Shown here in pieces: positions 15,926 through 23,710 of a DNA stretch of 45,936 nt. How positions within the stretch are numbered: the first letter of the stretch is position 1; the number at the start of each line of letters is the position of its first letter. This stretch comes from Serratia liquefaciens (GTDB lineage Bacteria; Pseudomonadota; Gammaproteobacteria; Enterobacterales; Enterobacteriaceae). Where the stretch lies: assembly GCA_012719855.1 (NCBI GenBank), contig JAAXZN010000070.1, positions 1-45,936 on the forward strand, written 5' to 3'. The notes beneath the pieces were generated by a model, which ran no database searches, was not told the origin of the DNA, and was given only the letters and a program-made list of their open reading frames with translations. The position numbers and the translations under genes were made by a program.

Positions 15926-16504
15926 TTGAAAAAAAGAAAGTATTTAACACAAGATGAAATAGATCGGTTGCTTGAAGCTTCACGCAGGGGAAATTTTCCC
16001 AAGCGAGATGAGTGCTTTATTCAAATGTGCTTCATCCATGGTTTCAGAGTCAGTGAACTCTGTCATTTAAAATTCTCTGATATCAATCTCACCGATAAAG
16101 TCGTACATGTAAACAGGTTAAAAAACGGCCTTAAAACAACACACCCTCTGCTTGTATCAGAGTTAAAACTTCTCAATGCCTGGCTAAATGAGCGCGCAAC
16201 GTGGCGAGGCTGCGAATCCCCCTGGATTTTTCTCTCGCAAAAAGGAGGGCCACTTTCTCGCCAGCAAGTACACAAGATGTTAAAAAAATTCGGCATCTTG
16301 GCAAGTATCGCTGTTTCACTCAATCCTCATATGCTGAGACATTCTTGCGGTTACGCACTGGCTAATAGAGGAACAGACACTCGTCTGATCCAGGATTATC
16401 TGGGGCACAGAAATATTCAACATACGGTGTTGTACACGTCAAGTAATCATGTTCGGTTTGCTGAAGTTTGGCAAAAGGAGGGGACTGGAAACAAGTCAAT
16501 TTGA
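15926..16504 (+). CDS. fimB: FimB/FimE-type tyrosine recombinase (copy 2), fim switch recombinase
   Basis: A 192-residue minimal tyrosine recombinase, closely similar to copy 1 and to E. coli FimB/FimE. Arg41 (HGFRVSE), His135 and Arg138 (PHMLRHS), His161 (YLGHRN) and the nucleophile Tyr170 (TVLYTSS) are present. The TTG start at 15926 has AGGAG 8 bases upstream. The gene ends inside the left inverted repeat of the candidate switch: its last two sense codons and stop fall within GTCAATTTGA, so inversion at this repeat would not change the protein. It lies directly before the switch and the fimbrial operon, and is the obvious enzyme for inverting the switch. Whether it acts as FimB (both ways) or FimE (one way) cannot be told from sequence. 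Confidence 0.92.
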   Translation: MKKRKYLTQDEIDRLLEASRRGNFPKRDECFIQMCFIHGFRVSELCHLKFSDINLTDKVVHVNRLKNGLKTTHPLLVSELKLLNAWLNERATWRGCESPWIFLSQKGGPLSRQQVHKMLKKFGILASIAVSLNPHMLRHSCGYALANRGTDTRLIQDYLGHRNIQHTVLYTSSNHVRFAEVWQKEGTGNKSI

Positions 16505-16509
16505 ACCAA
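16495..16509 (+). repeat. Left inverted repeat (IRL) of the candidate fim switch
   Basis: GTCAATTTGAACCAA. It is identical over 15 bases to the reverse complement of 16783-16797, and overlaps the stop codon of the recombinase gene. Confidence 0.88.
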
Positions 16510-16518
16510 ACTGTAAAT

Positions 16519-16546
16519 AGTTTAACCAGAATTTTCTCCAAGTCAA
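16519..16546 (-). promoter_or_regulatory. Predicted fimA promoter, at present facing left
   Basis: On the minus strand TTGACT (16546-16541) and TAAACT (16524-16519) are spaced by 16 bases. The predicted start, near 16512, lies just inside the left repeat. In the current orientation the transcript would run antisense into the recombinase gene. After inversion the hexamers would lie at about 16746-16751 and 16768-16773, directed at fimA. The -10 match is only 4 of 6. Confidence 0.5.
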
Positions 16547-16782
16547 TTCTTCTTGCATTCTTTTTGTTCGCAGAACATCAACATATCTTAGCTCGCTATG
16601 CAGTCATCTTTAGTCGATTAGTCTGAAAACGCAATATTTAAGACGCTGCCTTCCCATTCTGTTCGATCCTCTTAGCCTCACCATGCCAACTGCACCTACA
16701 GAAAAAAACCATTAAAAGACAAAAAACAAAATTTAACTCCAATAAAAACAAAAAAACAGAACATAAAGCCAAAAGAGACAAA

Positions 16783-16797
16783 TTGGTTCAAATTGAC
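16783..16797 (-). repeat. Right inverted repeat (IRR) of the candidate fim switch
   Basis: TTGGTTCAAATTGAC, the exact reverse complement of 16495-16509. It lies 127 bases before the fimA start codon. Confidence 0.88.
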
Positions 16798-16924
16798 CAC
16801 TTTTTTTTGTCATTTCGTGCTCGCGTTAACGCAAGCAGAATCCAGGCAAAAAGAATAAATCAACATGTGAATCAAATTGTTAAGCCAAATTCTGGCCTTT
16901 ACCAAGACATGGAGTTTTGAACTT

Positions 16925-17473
16925 ATGCATAAGATCCGTCTTATCAACACCTTGATTGCCGCCTCTCTGATGACTGTCGGCCTTGCTCACGCAGCAACTA
17001 CTACCGTTAACGGTGGTACCGTTCACTTTAAAGGTGAAGTTGTTAACGCTGCTTGCGCCGTTGATGCTGAATCAGTAGATCGAATCGTCCGACTGGGGCA
17101 GGTTAAAACCGCAAGGCTCAGCGAAGCTGGAAAAACTAGTGACGCTGTAGGTTTCAATATTCAGCTGAACGATTGTGATACTACTGTTGCAACCAAAGCG
17201 GCCATTGCATTCTCTGGTGTAGCTGTCAATGCTGAGAATCCAACTGCTCTGGCTCTGGAAAGCTCATCTGCAGGCAGTGCTACCAACGTGGGTGTGCAGG
17301 TGCTGGACAGTGAAGGCAAAGCGCTGGCATTCGACGGCGAGACCTACAGTACTGCCGCTACCCTGATCAATGGTACTAACACTCTGCCATTCCAGGCGCG
17401 TTACATTGCCACTGGTGCTGCCACCCCTGGTACTGCCAACGCGAACGCCAACTTTAAAGTTCAGTACCAGTAA
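16925..17473 (+). CDS. fimA: Type 1-like fimbrial major subunit
   Basis: The 182-residue protein starts at ATG 16925 (TGGAG about 10 bases upstream). The upstream in-frame ATG at 16877 would precede the signal peptide by 16 residues and is unlikely. The signal ends GLAHAA and the mature pilin opens with an N-terminal extension ([16 protein letters not shown]), the donor strand. Two cysteines (AACAV and NDCDT) form the family disulfide, and the C-terminus FKVQYQ carries the penultimate Tyr chaperone motif. It forms the rod of a chaperone-usher pilus. It is first in the operon, directly downstream of the candidate invertible switch, and an attenuator-like hairpin follows. Confidence 0.94.
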   Translation: MHKIRLINTLIAASLMTVGLAHAATTTVNGGTVHFKGEVVNAACAVDAESVDRIVRLGQVKTARLSEAGKTSDAVGFNIQLNDCDTTVATKAAIAFSGVAVNAENPTALALESSSAGSATNVGVQVLDSEGKALAFDGETYSTAATLINGTNTLPFQARYIATGAATPGTANANANFKVQYQ

Positions 17474-17497
17474 CACCGGTCTGCAAGGATGCTTAAT

Positions 17498-17518
17498 CAG
17501 GCCAGGAAGGCCTGTTTT
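17498..17518 (+). terminator. Attenuator-like hairpin between fimA and fimI
   Basis: CAGGCC and GGCCTG form a 6-bp stem with a 5-base loop, followed by TTTT. A leaky terminator here would make fimA far more abundant than the assembly genes, as pilus biogenesis requires. This role is inferred. Confidence 0.6.
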
Positions 17519-17542
17519 CAGCTATCAAAGAGGGAATAAGCG

Positions 17543-18082
17543 ATGCTCAAAACCAGACTGGGACTCTGCCTGCTTTTCATTGCTCCCCTGACTATCGCCG
17601 GCAACAAGTCGAACGTCACGCTTCCTGAAGGACAGATGCGCTTTCAGGGGGAGCTCATCGCTGAAGCCTGTACGGTTGAGGCGGGTGACAGGCAACTGGT
17701 TGTTCGCATGGGTCAGGTCAGCAGCAACCTCTTTAAAGACACAGAGGGTGATATTGATCCGGTGTCATTCAGTTTGCATCTCCAGGATTGTAATCCCAAT
17801 GTCAGTGAACGCGTCGGTATTGTCTTTCATGGCGTAGCAGATGGCAAAAACCCTGATGTTCTGTCGGTTGGCGAAGGCGAGGGGATCGCCTCTGGTGTCG
17901 GTATTGCGTTGTTCGATGAACAGGGGCAACTCATACCCATTAATTCAGAACCTCAGTCTTGGAAACCGTTGACCAAAGGAACGGGTATCTTGCAATTTGT
18001 TGCCAAATACCGGGCAACCGGCAATACGGTTATCGGTGGTGCTGCAAATGCCCAGGCTTGGTTCTCTTTGACATACCAATGA
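17543..18082 (+). CDS. fimI: FimI-like minor fimbrial subunit
   Basis: A 179-residue pilin-family protein, similar in plan to FimA: signal peptide ending in TIAG, a G-x-M-R-F-Q-G-E-L donor-strand region, cysteines in EACTVE and QDCNPN, and an FSLTYQ end. Its position after fimA and before the chaperone gene is that of fimI, thought to act in terminating or anchoring the rod. An AGAGGGA ribosome binding site precedes the ATG. It is more diverged from FimA than a recent duplicate would be. Confidence 0.85.
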   Translation: MLKTRLGLCLLFIAPLTIAGNKSNVTLPEGQMRFQGELIAEACTVEAGDRQLVVRMGQVSSNLFKDTEGDIDPVSFSLHLQDCNPNVSERVGIVFHGVADGKNPDVLSVGEGEGIASGVGIALFDEQGQLIPINSEPQSWKPLTKGTGILQFVAKYRATGNTVIGGAANAQAWFSLTYQ

Positions 18083-18174
18083 AACCATACGTTTTCGCGT
18101 ATGACACTTTTATCTCGGGAGAGATAAGCACGCGCAAAGGTTAAAACGGCGGTTATCCGCCCCAAGAGGTTAAC

Positions 18175-18876
18175 GTGATTAAAATGAAAACGACCGGAAA
18201 CGTCATGGGTTCACTGCTGGCTTTGGCAGTCGTATTTTGTACTCCTCGAGCCGAAGCGGGCGTGGCTCTTGGGGCAACACGCGTTATTTATCCGGCACAG
18301 CAGAAACAGGTCACCTTGGGTGTGAACAACAATAATGAGAAAGACACCTTTCTTATTCAATCCTGGGTCGAGAACGATTATGGTCAAAAAGAAGGCCGGT
18401 TCGTAATAACTCCGCCGTTGTTCCTCATGCAGGGAAAAAAAGAAAATACGCTGCGAATTATTGATGCTACCAATAACGCCTTGCCTAAAGACCGCGAAAG
18501 TCTTTTCTGGATCAACGTCAAAGCCATTCCTTCTCTGGACAAGGCAAGACAGCAAGAAAATACGCTTCAACTGGCGATAACGAGCCGAATCAAATTGTTG
18601 TATCGCCCACAAAATCTCAGTATGGCCCCTGATCAGGCCCCCGGAAAACTGACGTTTAAACGCGATGCGAACACACTGGTACTGAATAATCCAACACCCT
18701 ATTTTCTGACCGTCACCGAATTGAATGCCGGCACACGTTCTTTAGCCAATGTCATGGTCCCGCCTATGGGGGCGGCAACGGTGAAACTGCCGGGCGATGC
18801 CGGCAGTGCAATTACATATCGCACGATTAATGATTACGGTGCGCTCACGTCTGTGATGAAAGGCACCTTGCAGTAA
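18175..18876 (+). CDS. fimC: Periplasmic fimbrial chaperone
   Basis: The 233-residue PapD-like chaperone starts at GTG 18175 (AAGAGG 5 bases upstream); the ATG at 18184 is too far from it. A signal peptide ending AEAG is followed by the first Ig-like domain with GVALGATRVIYP (invariant Arg) and the subunit-binding G1 region LQLAITSRIKLLYRP (invariant Lys in RIKLLYRP). The second domain ends with the N-D-Y-G-A segment. It receives pilin subunits after Sec export, completes their fold by donor-strand complementation and delivers them to the usher. Confidence 0.93.
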   Translation: MIKMKTTGNVMGSLLALAVVFCTPRAEAGVALGATRVIYPAQQKQVTLGVNNNNEKDTFLIQSWVENDYGQKEGRFVITPPLFLMQGKKENTLRIIDATNNALPKDRESLFWINVKAIPSLDKARQQENTLQLAITSRIKLLYRPQNLSMAPDQAPGKLTFKRDANTLVLNNPTPYFLTVTELNAGTRSLANVMVPPMGAATVKLPGDAGSAITYRTINDYGALTSVMKGTLQ

Positions 18877-18993
18877 CGGTCTGAGTCATTCACTAAAACA
18901 ATGGATTCAACAACGCAGGTAACGCAGCACCGGCATTGACGACGGCGTGCGGTAGCGACAAGTCACCTGGTTTATGGAGCAGGCACGGATAAA

Positions 18994-21585
18994 ATGAAAA
19001 AATACCACATCCGGGAACGGGCGCTAAACAAAGCAATGCTTACGCCGCTGGCATTGCTCTTGGTGGCCTCGACATTTTCCGCGCGCGCAGACAACTACTT
19101 CAACCCCCGGTTCCTGGCTGACGACCCGGCATCGGTTGCCGATCTCTCCAGTTTCGAAAAGGGACTTGATGCGCCGCCGGGTACCTATCGTGTCGACATT
19201 TACATGAACGAGGGTTACGTGACGACGCGAGACATCACCTTTGATAAGAGTGATGACGGTAGCAAGCTGGAACCGTGTCTCACTCGCTCTCAGCTGGCTT
19301 CACTTGGCGTCAATACCTTGACTATTCCAGATATTGCCGTAATGAAGAGCACGGCCTGCGTGCCTTTCACACGGCTTATTGCGGATGCTGCAAGCTCATT
19401 CGATGTCGGTCGCCAGCGTCTTTCTATCAGCATTCCTCAGGCTTTCATGGGAAATCAGGCGAGAGGGTACATAGCTCCCGAGCTTTGGGATAATGGTATT
19501 ACGGCCGGTTTGCTCAATTACAACTATACCGGCAGTGAAGTGCGCAGTCACAATGGCGGCACCCGTAATTACTCCTATCTCAATTTGCAAACGGGTCTCA
19601 ATCTGGGGGCATGGCGCCTGCGGGATAACTCAACCTGGAGTTACAGCAGCGGCACGGGATATAACGAAAATCGCTGGCAACATGTCAATACATGGCTTGA
19701 ACGTGACATTGTATCCTGGCGCAGCCGGCTGACGATGGGTGATGGCTATACTGCCGGTGATATCTTTGAAGGTATCAACTTCCGCGGCCTTCAGGTTGCC
19801 ACAGACGATAATATGCTACCCGACAGTCAACGCGGCTTTGCTCCCGTTATACATGGAATAGCACGTGGTACTGCACGCGTATCGGTCAAGCAGAACGGAT
19901 ATGAAATATATCAGACCACGGTACCCGCCGGCGCATTCACTATCGGTGATCTGTATGCGGCAGGAAACAGTGGCGATCTGCAGGTGACGGTGAAAGAGGC
20001 GGATGGCTCCGTTCAGGTCTTTACCGTTCCCTTCTCATCCGTTCCAATGTTGCAGCGTGAAGGACAGGTGAAGTACGCGGTGACTGCAGGGCAGTTCCGC
20101 AGTGGTAATGAACAACAAGACAAGCCGAAGTTTTTCCAGGGAACGGCGCTTTGGGGATTACCCGATGGTTGGACGGTCTATGGCGGCACACGTGCCTCAA
20201 ACGACTATCGTGCCTTTAACCTCGGGGTGGGGAAAAACCTGGGCTACCTCGGGGCGGTATCTTCAGATATTACGCAGGCGAATGCCACCTTGCCTGACGG
20301 CAGCAAGCATCAGGGACAATCTCTGCGTTTTCTCTATAACAAATCGCTCAATGAGTTAGGGACCAATTTCCAACTGGTCGGATACCGTTATTCTACCCGG
20401 GGCTTCTATTCTCTGGCCGACACCGCGTGGCGACGCATGAGCGGTTACTCCGTGATTAGTGAAGACGGGATCGTGAATATCAAACCAAAGCTGACGGATT
20501 ATTACAATCTGAACTACAGCAAGCGCGGTCGTTTGCAGGCGACGGTGACGCAACAGGTTGGACGGACATCGACGATATACTTGACAGGCAGTCATCAAAG
20601 CTACTGGAATACCAGCCGTTCAGATGAACAGCTGCAGATTGGTTATAACAGCACCATTCAGGATATCAGCTGGAGCCTGAGTTATAGTCTGTCCAAAAAT
20701 GCCTGGTCCGACGATAAAGACCAACTGCTTGCTTTCAACATTAATATTCCGTTCAGCCACTGGATGCGCTCGGATACCCGGTCAGTATTCCGAAATGCCA
20801 ATGCCAGTTACAACACGTCGACAGACTTCAAGGGACGTACGACAAATACGGCCGGCCTTTACGGGACGCTGCTGGAAGATAACAACCTGAGTTATAGCGT
20901 GCAATCGGGCTATAACAGCGGTGGTAATGGTAACAGCGGCGCAACGGGTAACGCCGCGCTGAATTACCGCGGCGCTTACGGCAACGCCAACGTCGGTTAT
21001 AGCCACAGCGGTGACTATAAGCAGGTTTACTATGGCGTCAGTGGTGGCGTACTTGCCCACGAAAATGGCATCACCTTCAGCCAGCCCCTAAATGACACCA
21101 TGGTGCTTATCAAGGCGCCGGGGGCGAAACACGTTTCTGTCGAGAATCAAACAGGGGTACGTACAGATTGGCGCGGTTATGCCGTGCTCCCTTATGCGAT
21201 GGACTACCGCGAGAATCGGATATCCTTGAACACGAATACATTGGCGAACAACGTCGAACTGGAAGAACCCGTATTAAGCGTCGTTCCTACACGCGGAGCC
21301 GTCGTGCGTGCGGACTTCAAGGCCAAAGTCGGGCTGAAGGTTCTTATGACATTGACAAACAACGGCAAGCCAGTCCCGTTCGGCTCTGTAGCCTCTTACG
21401 GAGATGGTCAGTCAGGCAGCATCGTGGCAGATGGCGGGCAAGTTTACCTTACCGGCCTTGCGCCAAAAGGTACCGTCAACGTGAAGTGGGGCAATAGCGA
21501 AAATGAGCGCTGCACGGCGACGTACAGTTTGCCGGCAGACAGTCAAAACCAGGCTTTGAGCTATGCCTCTGCCATTTGCCGGTGA
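18994..21585 (+). CDS. fimD: Outer-membrane fimbrial usher
   Basis: The 863-residue protein is near the 878 of E. coli FimD. A signal peptide ends SARA, and the mature N-terminal domain starts DNYFNPRFLADDP, the chaperone-subunit recognition tail. A 24-strand barrel follows, with a plug domain after GINFRGLQVATDDNMLPDSQ, and the C-terminal domains include a final Cys pair (ERCTATY and ASAICR). There is no frameshift. It forms the pore through which subunits are assembled, adhesin first. It is separated from fimC by 117 bases with no gene. Composition matches the other fim genes. Confidence 0.95.
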   Translation: MKKYHIRERALNKAMLTPLALLLVASTFSARADNYFNPRFLADDPASVADLSSFEKGLDAPPGTYRVDIYMNEGYVTTRDITFDKSDDGSKLEPCLTRSQLASLGVNTLTIPDIAVMKSTACVPFTRLIADAASSFDVGRQRLSISIPQAFMGNQARGYIAPELWDNGITAGLLNYNYTGSEVRSHNGGTRNYSYLNLQTGLNLGAWRLRDNSTWSYSSGTGYNENRWQHVNTWLERDIVSWRSRLTMGDGYTAGDIFEGINFRGLQVATDDNMLPDSQRGFAPVIHGIARGTARVSVKQNGYEIYQTTVPAGAFTIGDLYAAGNSGDLQVTVKEADGSVQVFTVPFSSVPMLQREGQVKYAVTAGQFRSGNEQQDKPKFFQGTALWGLPDGWTVYGGTRASNDYRAFNLGVGKNLGYLGAVSSDITQANATLPDGSKHQGQSLRFLYNKSLNELGTNFQLVGYRYSTRGFYSLADTAWRRMSGYSVISEDGIVNIKPKLTDYYNLNYSKRGRLQATVTQQVGRTSTIYLTGSHQSYWNTSRSDEQLQIGYNSTIQDISWSLSYSLSKNAWSDDKDQLLAFNINIPFSHWMRSDTRSVFRNANASYNTSTDFKGRTTNTAGLYGTLLEDNNLSYSVQSGYNSGGNGNSGATGNAALNYRGAYGNANVGYSHSGDYKQVYYGVSGGVLAHENGITFSQPLNDTMVLIKAPGAKHVSVENQTGVRTDWRGYAVLPYAMDYRENRISLNTNTLANNVELEEPVLSVVPTRGAVVRADFKAKVGLKVLMTLTNNGKPVPFGSVASYGDGQSGSIVADGGQVYLTGLAPKGTVNVKWGNSENERCTATYSLPADSQNQALSYASAICR

Positions 21586-21606
21586 TAAGCAGGAGATGAT
21601 GACGCA

Positions 21607-22131
21607 ATGAGAAAATACCTTCCAATCCTGTGTTTGTTGCCGTTGGTTGCGGGATATGCCCATGCGGCGGACAGTACTATCACCATCACAGGTTATCTAA
21701 AAGACAATGCCTGCTCGGTCTCTGTTGACTCTCAGGATTTTACGGTGGATTTGTTGAGCAATGCGGCCAAGCAATTCAACCGGGTTGGGGCCGTCACGCC
21801 ATCCATACCGTTCAAGATTGTCTTCGACAAGTGCGGCAGTTCCGCGACGGCAGTTCGCGTGGGGTATGTCGGAACCTCTGACAGCGACAACACAACCCTG
21901 TTAAAGATTGATGCTGGAACAAACGCCGCAAGCGGTATTGGGGTGCAAATACTGGATCGTGACAAGGCTCCGATTCCATTAAATGCGGCTCAGGATTCCC
22001 TGAAGTGGACGACATTGACTGCGGGCCAGCCCAATACGTTGGGCTTTTATGCACGCTTAATGGCAACGCGCGCTCCCGTGATGGCAGGAACAGTGACAGC
22101 GACGGCTAATTTCACCTTAGAGTTTCAGTAA
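21607..22131 (+). CDS. fimF: FimF-like tip-adaptor pilin
   Basis: A 174-residue pilin with signal peptide ending AHAA, donor-strand region DSTITITGYL, cysteines in DNACSV and DKCGSS, and C-terminus FTLEFQ. Its place between the usher and the FimG-like gene, and its similarity in pattern to FimF, support a tip fibrillum role as adaptor to the rod. An AGGAGATGATGACGCA ribosome-binding region precedes the ATG. Confidence 0.87.
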   Translation: MRKYLPILCLLPLVAGYAHAADSTITITGYLKDNACSVSVDSQDFTVDLLSNAAKQFNRVGAVTPSIPFKIVFDKCGSSATAVRVGYVGTSDSDNTTLLKIDAGTNAASGIGVQILDRDKAPIPLNAAQDSLKWTTLTAGQPNTLGFYARLMATRAPVMAGTVTATANFTLEFQ

Positions 22132-22143
22132 GGAAGTCTGAAG

Positions 22144-22647
22144 ATGATCATTATCAAGAACATTATGCTGGCGGGGGCGTTGCTTTTTACTACAACATTC
22201 TCCGCGCATGCAGCTGACGTGACCATTACGGTCAACGGACGCGTAGTGGCCAAGCCCTGCACCGTATCAACGCCATCGGCGACGGTAGACTTGGGCGACT
22301 TGTTTACATTTAATTATATACAGGCCGGCTCGGGCTCAGCCTGGCATCCGGTAACGCTGAATTTGACCAACTGTCCGATCGGTACCTCGAGGGTCACGGC
22401 CAAGTTCACGGGGACAACGGACAGCACGGGATATTACAAAAACCAGGGGGGGGCAACCAATCTTCAACTGGAACTGCAGGACACCAGTGGCAATAACCTG
22501 AACAACGGCAAAACCAAGGCGGTTCAGGTTGATGATTCCACACAGTCAGCGAGTCTGCCATTACAGGTTCGTGCGTTATCAGTTAATGGCAACGCCAAGC
22601 AAGGCAGTATTCAGGCCGTAATTAATGTTACGTACACTTACGCCTAA
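22144..22647 (+). CDS. fimG: FimG-like tip pilin
   Basis: A 167-residue pilin: signal peptide ending AHAA, an N-terminal donor strand DVTITVNGRVVAKPC that resembles the FimG extension completing FimH, a second cysteine in LTNCPIG, and C-terminus NVTYTYA. It follows fimF by 12 bases and precedes the adhesin by 16, so all three are cotranscribed. Confidence 0.88.
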   Translation: MIIIKNIMLAGALLFTTTFSAHAADVTITVNGRVVAKPCTVSTPSATVDLGDLFTFNYIQAGSGSAWHPVTLNLTNCPIGTSRVTAKFTGTTDSTGYYKNQGGATNLQLELQDTSGNNLNNGKTKAVQVDDSTQSASLPLQVRALSVNGNAKQGSIQAVINVTYTYA

Positions 22648-22663
22648 ATTGAGGAGTCACGTC

Positions 22664-23623
22664 ATGACACTGGTTTCAAAACTAAAGAAAGTGTTGAAGA
22701 AAAAAGAAGTTGCTACCCTCGCTGCTTCTGTATGCTTAATGGCATATTCATCTTGCGCTAATGCTTTTGCCTGCAAAGACTCGTCAGGTAGAGTCACCGC
22801 TAATCCGAACAATGCTATCTTGGACATATACGCAAACCTGACTCCAGCATTAACGCCTGGACAAGTTCTTGTTGTTGACTTTTCATCTTCGATTGCCTGT
22901 AAAAACGACTATCCTAACTCTCGTAATGATAATGTTTCACTGCTTTCCGGTTCTTCGTTTTCTGGTGTTCTGCAAAACTTTAATGGGAGCTTGGATTATT
23001 ATGGCACTACTTATCCATTCCCTACATCGTCAGAAACTAAAAATCATAATTTTACCAATGGCGGGTTTGAGGGCTGGCAAACAAAGCTGCATCTAACTCC
23101 TGTGTCTGAAGCTAGTGGTGTTTTAATAAATGCTGGAGATAAAATTGCAACGCTAGTTATGAGGCAAGTGGGTACAGATAAATCAAACGGTGGTAATAGA
23201 AATGAGCATATGTTTACTTGGAATATACATGCCGCTAATACTGTTTTTTTACCAACTGGTGGCTGTGACGTATCATCGCGAAATGTGACTGTAACTTTAC
23301 CGGATTACCCCGGCACGGCGGCTGTGCCGCTGTCTGTCTATTGCGGTAAAAATCAACAGTTGGCATATTATCTCACAGGTACAACGGCTGATACGGCAAG
23401 CACCATATTTACCAATACGTCATCATCCAATCCTGCAACCGGTGTGGGCGTACAGCTGTCTAACCGTAATGGCATTGTAGCTACCAATAAGAATGTCTCT
23501 CTCGGTACGGTCGGTACCAGTCCTGTCAGCCTGGGCCTGACGGCTTCCTATGCACGAACCACGGGGCAGGTTGTGGCAGGCAATGTACAGTCTATCATCG
23601 GAGTGACGTTCGTTTACGAGTAG
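22664..23623 (+). CDS. fimH: FimH-like two-domain tip adhesin
   Basis: The 319-residue protein starts at ATG 22664, 12 bases after GAGGAG. Cleavage after SCANA gives mature FACK, as in E. coli FimH, where the free N-terminal Phe is part of the mannose pocket. The lectin domain (mature 1 to about 165) keeps the N-D-Y-P segment (mature N47, D48, Y49) and D55, equivalents of FimH N46, D47, Y48 and D54. The loop after RQ (Q134) is changed: N135 is replaced by Gly, and the loop is five residues longer (VGTDKSNGG then NRNEHM). The pilin domain from CDVSSRNVTVTLPDYPG onward is very close to E. coli FimH. The lectin half is visibly more AT-rich than the pilin half. Sugar specificity cannot be assumed to be mannose. 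Confidence 0.92.
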   Translation: MTLVSKLKKVLKKKEVATLAASVCLMAYSSCANAFACKDSSGRVTANPNNAILDIYANLTPALTPGQVLVVDFSSSIACKNDYPNSRNDNVSLLSGSSFSGVLQNFNGSLDYYGTTYPFPTSSETKNHNFTNGGFEGWQTKLHLTPVSEASGVLINAGDKIATLVMRQVGTDKSNGGNRNEHMFTWNIHAANTVFLPTGGCDVSSRNVTVTLPDYPGTAAVPLSVYCGKNQQLAYYLTGTTADTASTIFTNTSSSNPATGVGVQLSNRNGIVATNKNVSLGTVGTSPVSLGLTASYARTTGQVVAGNVQSIIGVTFVYE

Positions 23624-23710
23624 TGCCATCTGTTCCACGGTCGGTGAGTTATCCAAATATGTGTTTACCGTTTCCATCATGCAGTGCCCGATTAATCCAA
23701 TGGGCTTTGC

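Larger units (their letters stand above)
16495..16797. promoter_or_regulatory. Candidate invertible fim switch (fimS-like, 303 bp)
   Basis: The segment between the recombinase gene and fimA is bounded by perfect 15-bp inverted repeats. E. coli fimS is 314 bp with 9-bp repeats in exactly this location, so both size and position fit. The segment is AT-rich and contains no gene. Its best promoter hexamers lie next to the left repeat and point left, away from fimA, so the sequenced state is probably OFF. Inversion would place that promoter about 145 bases upstream of the fimA start. Inversion itself is inference; the repeats are directly visible. Confidence 0.83.
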
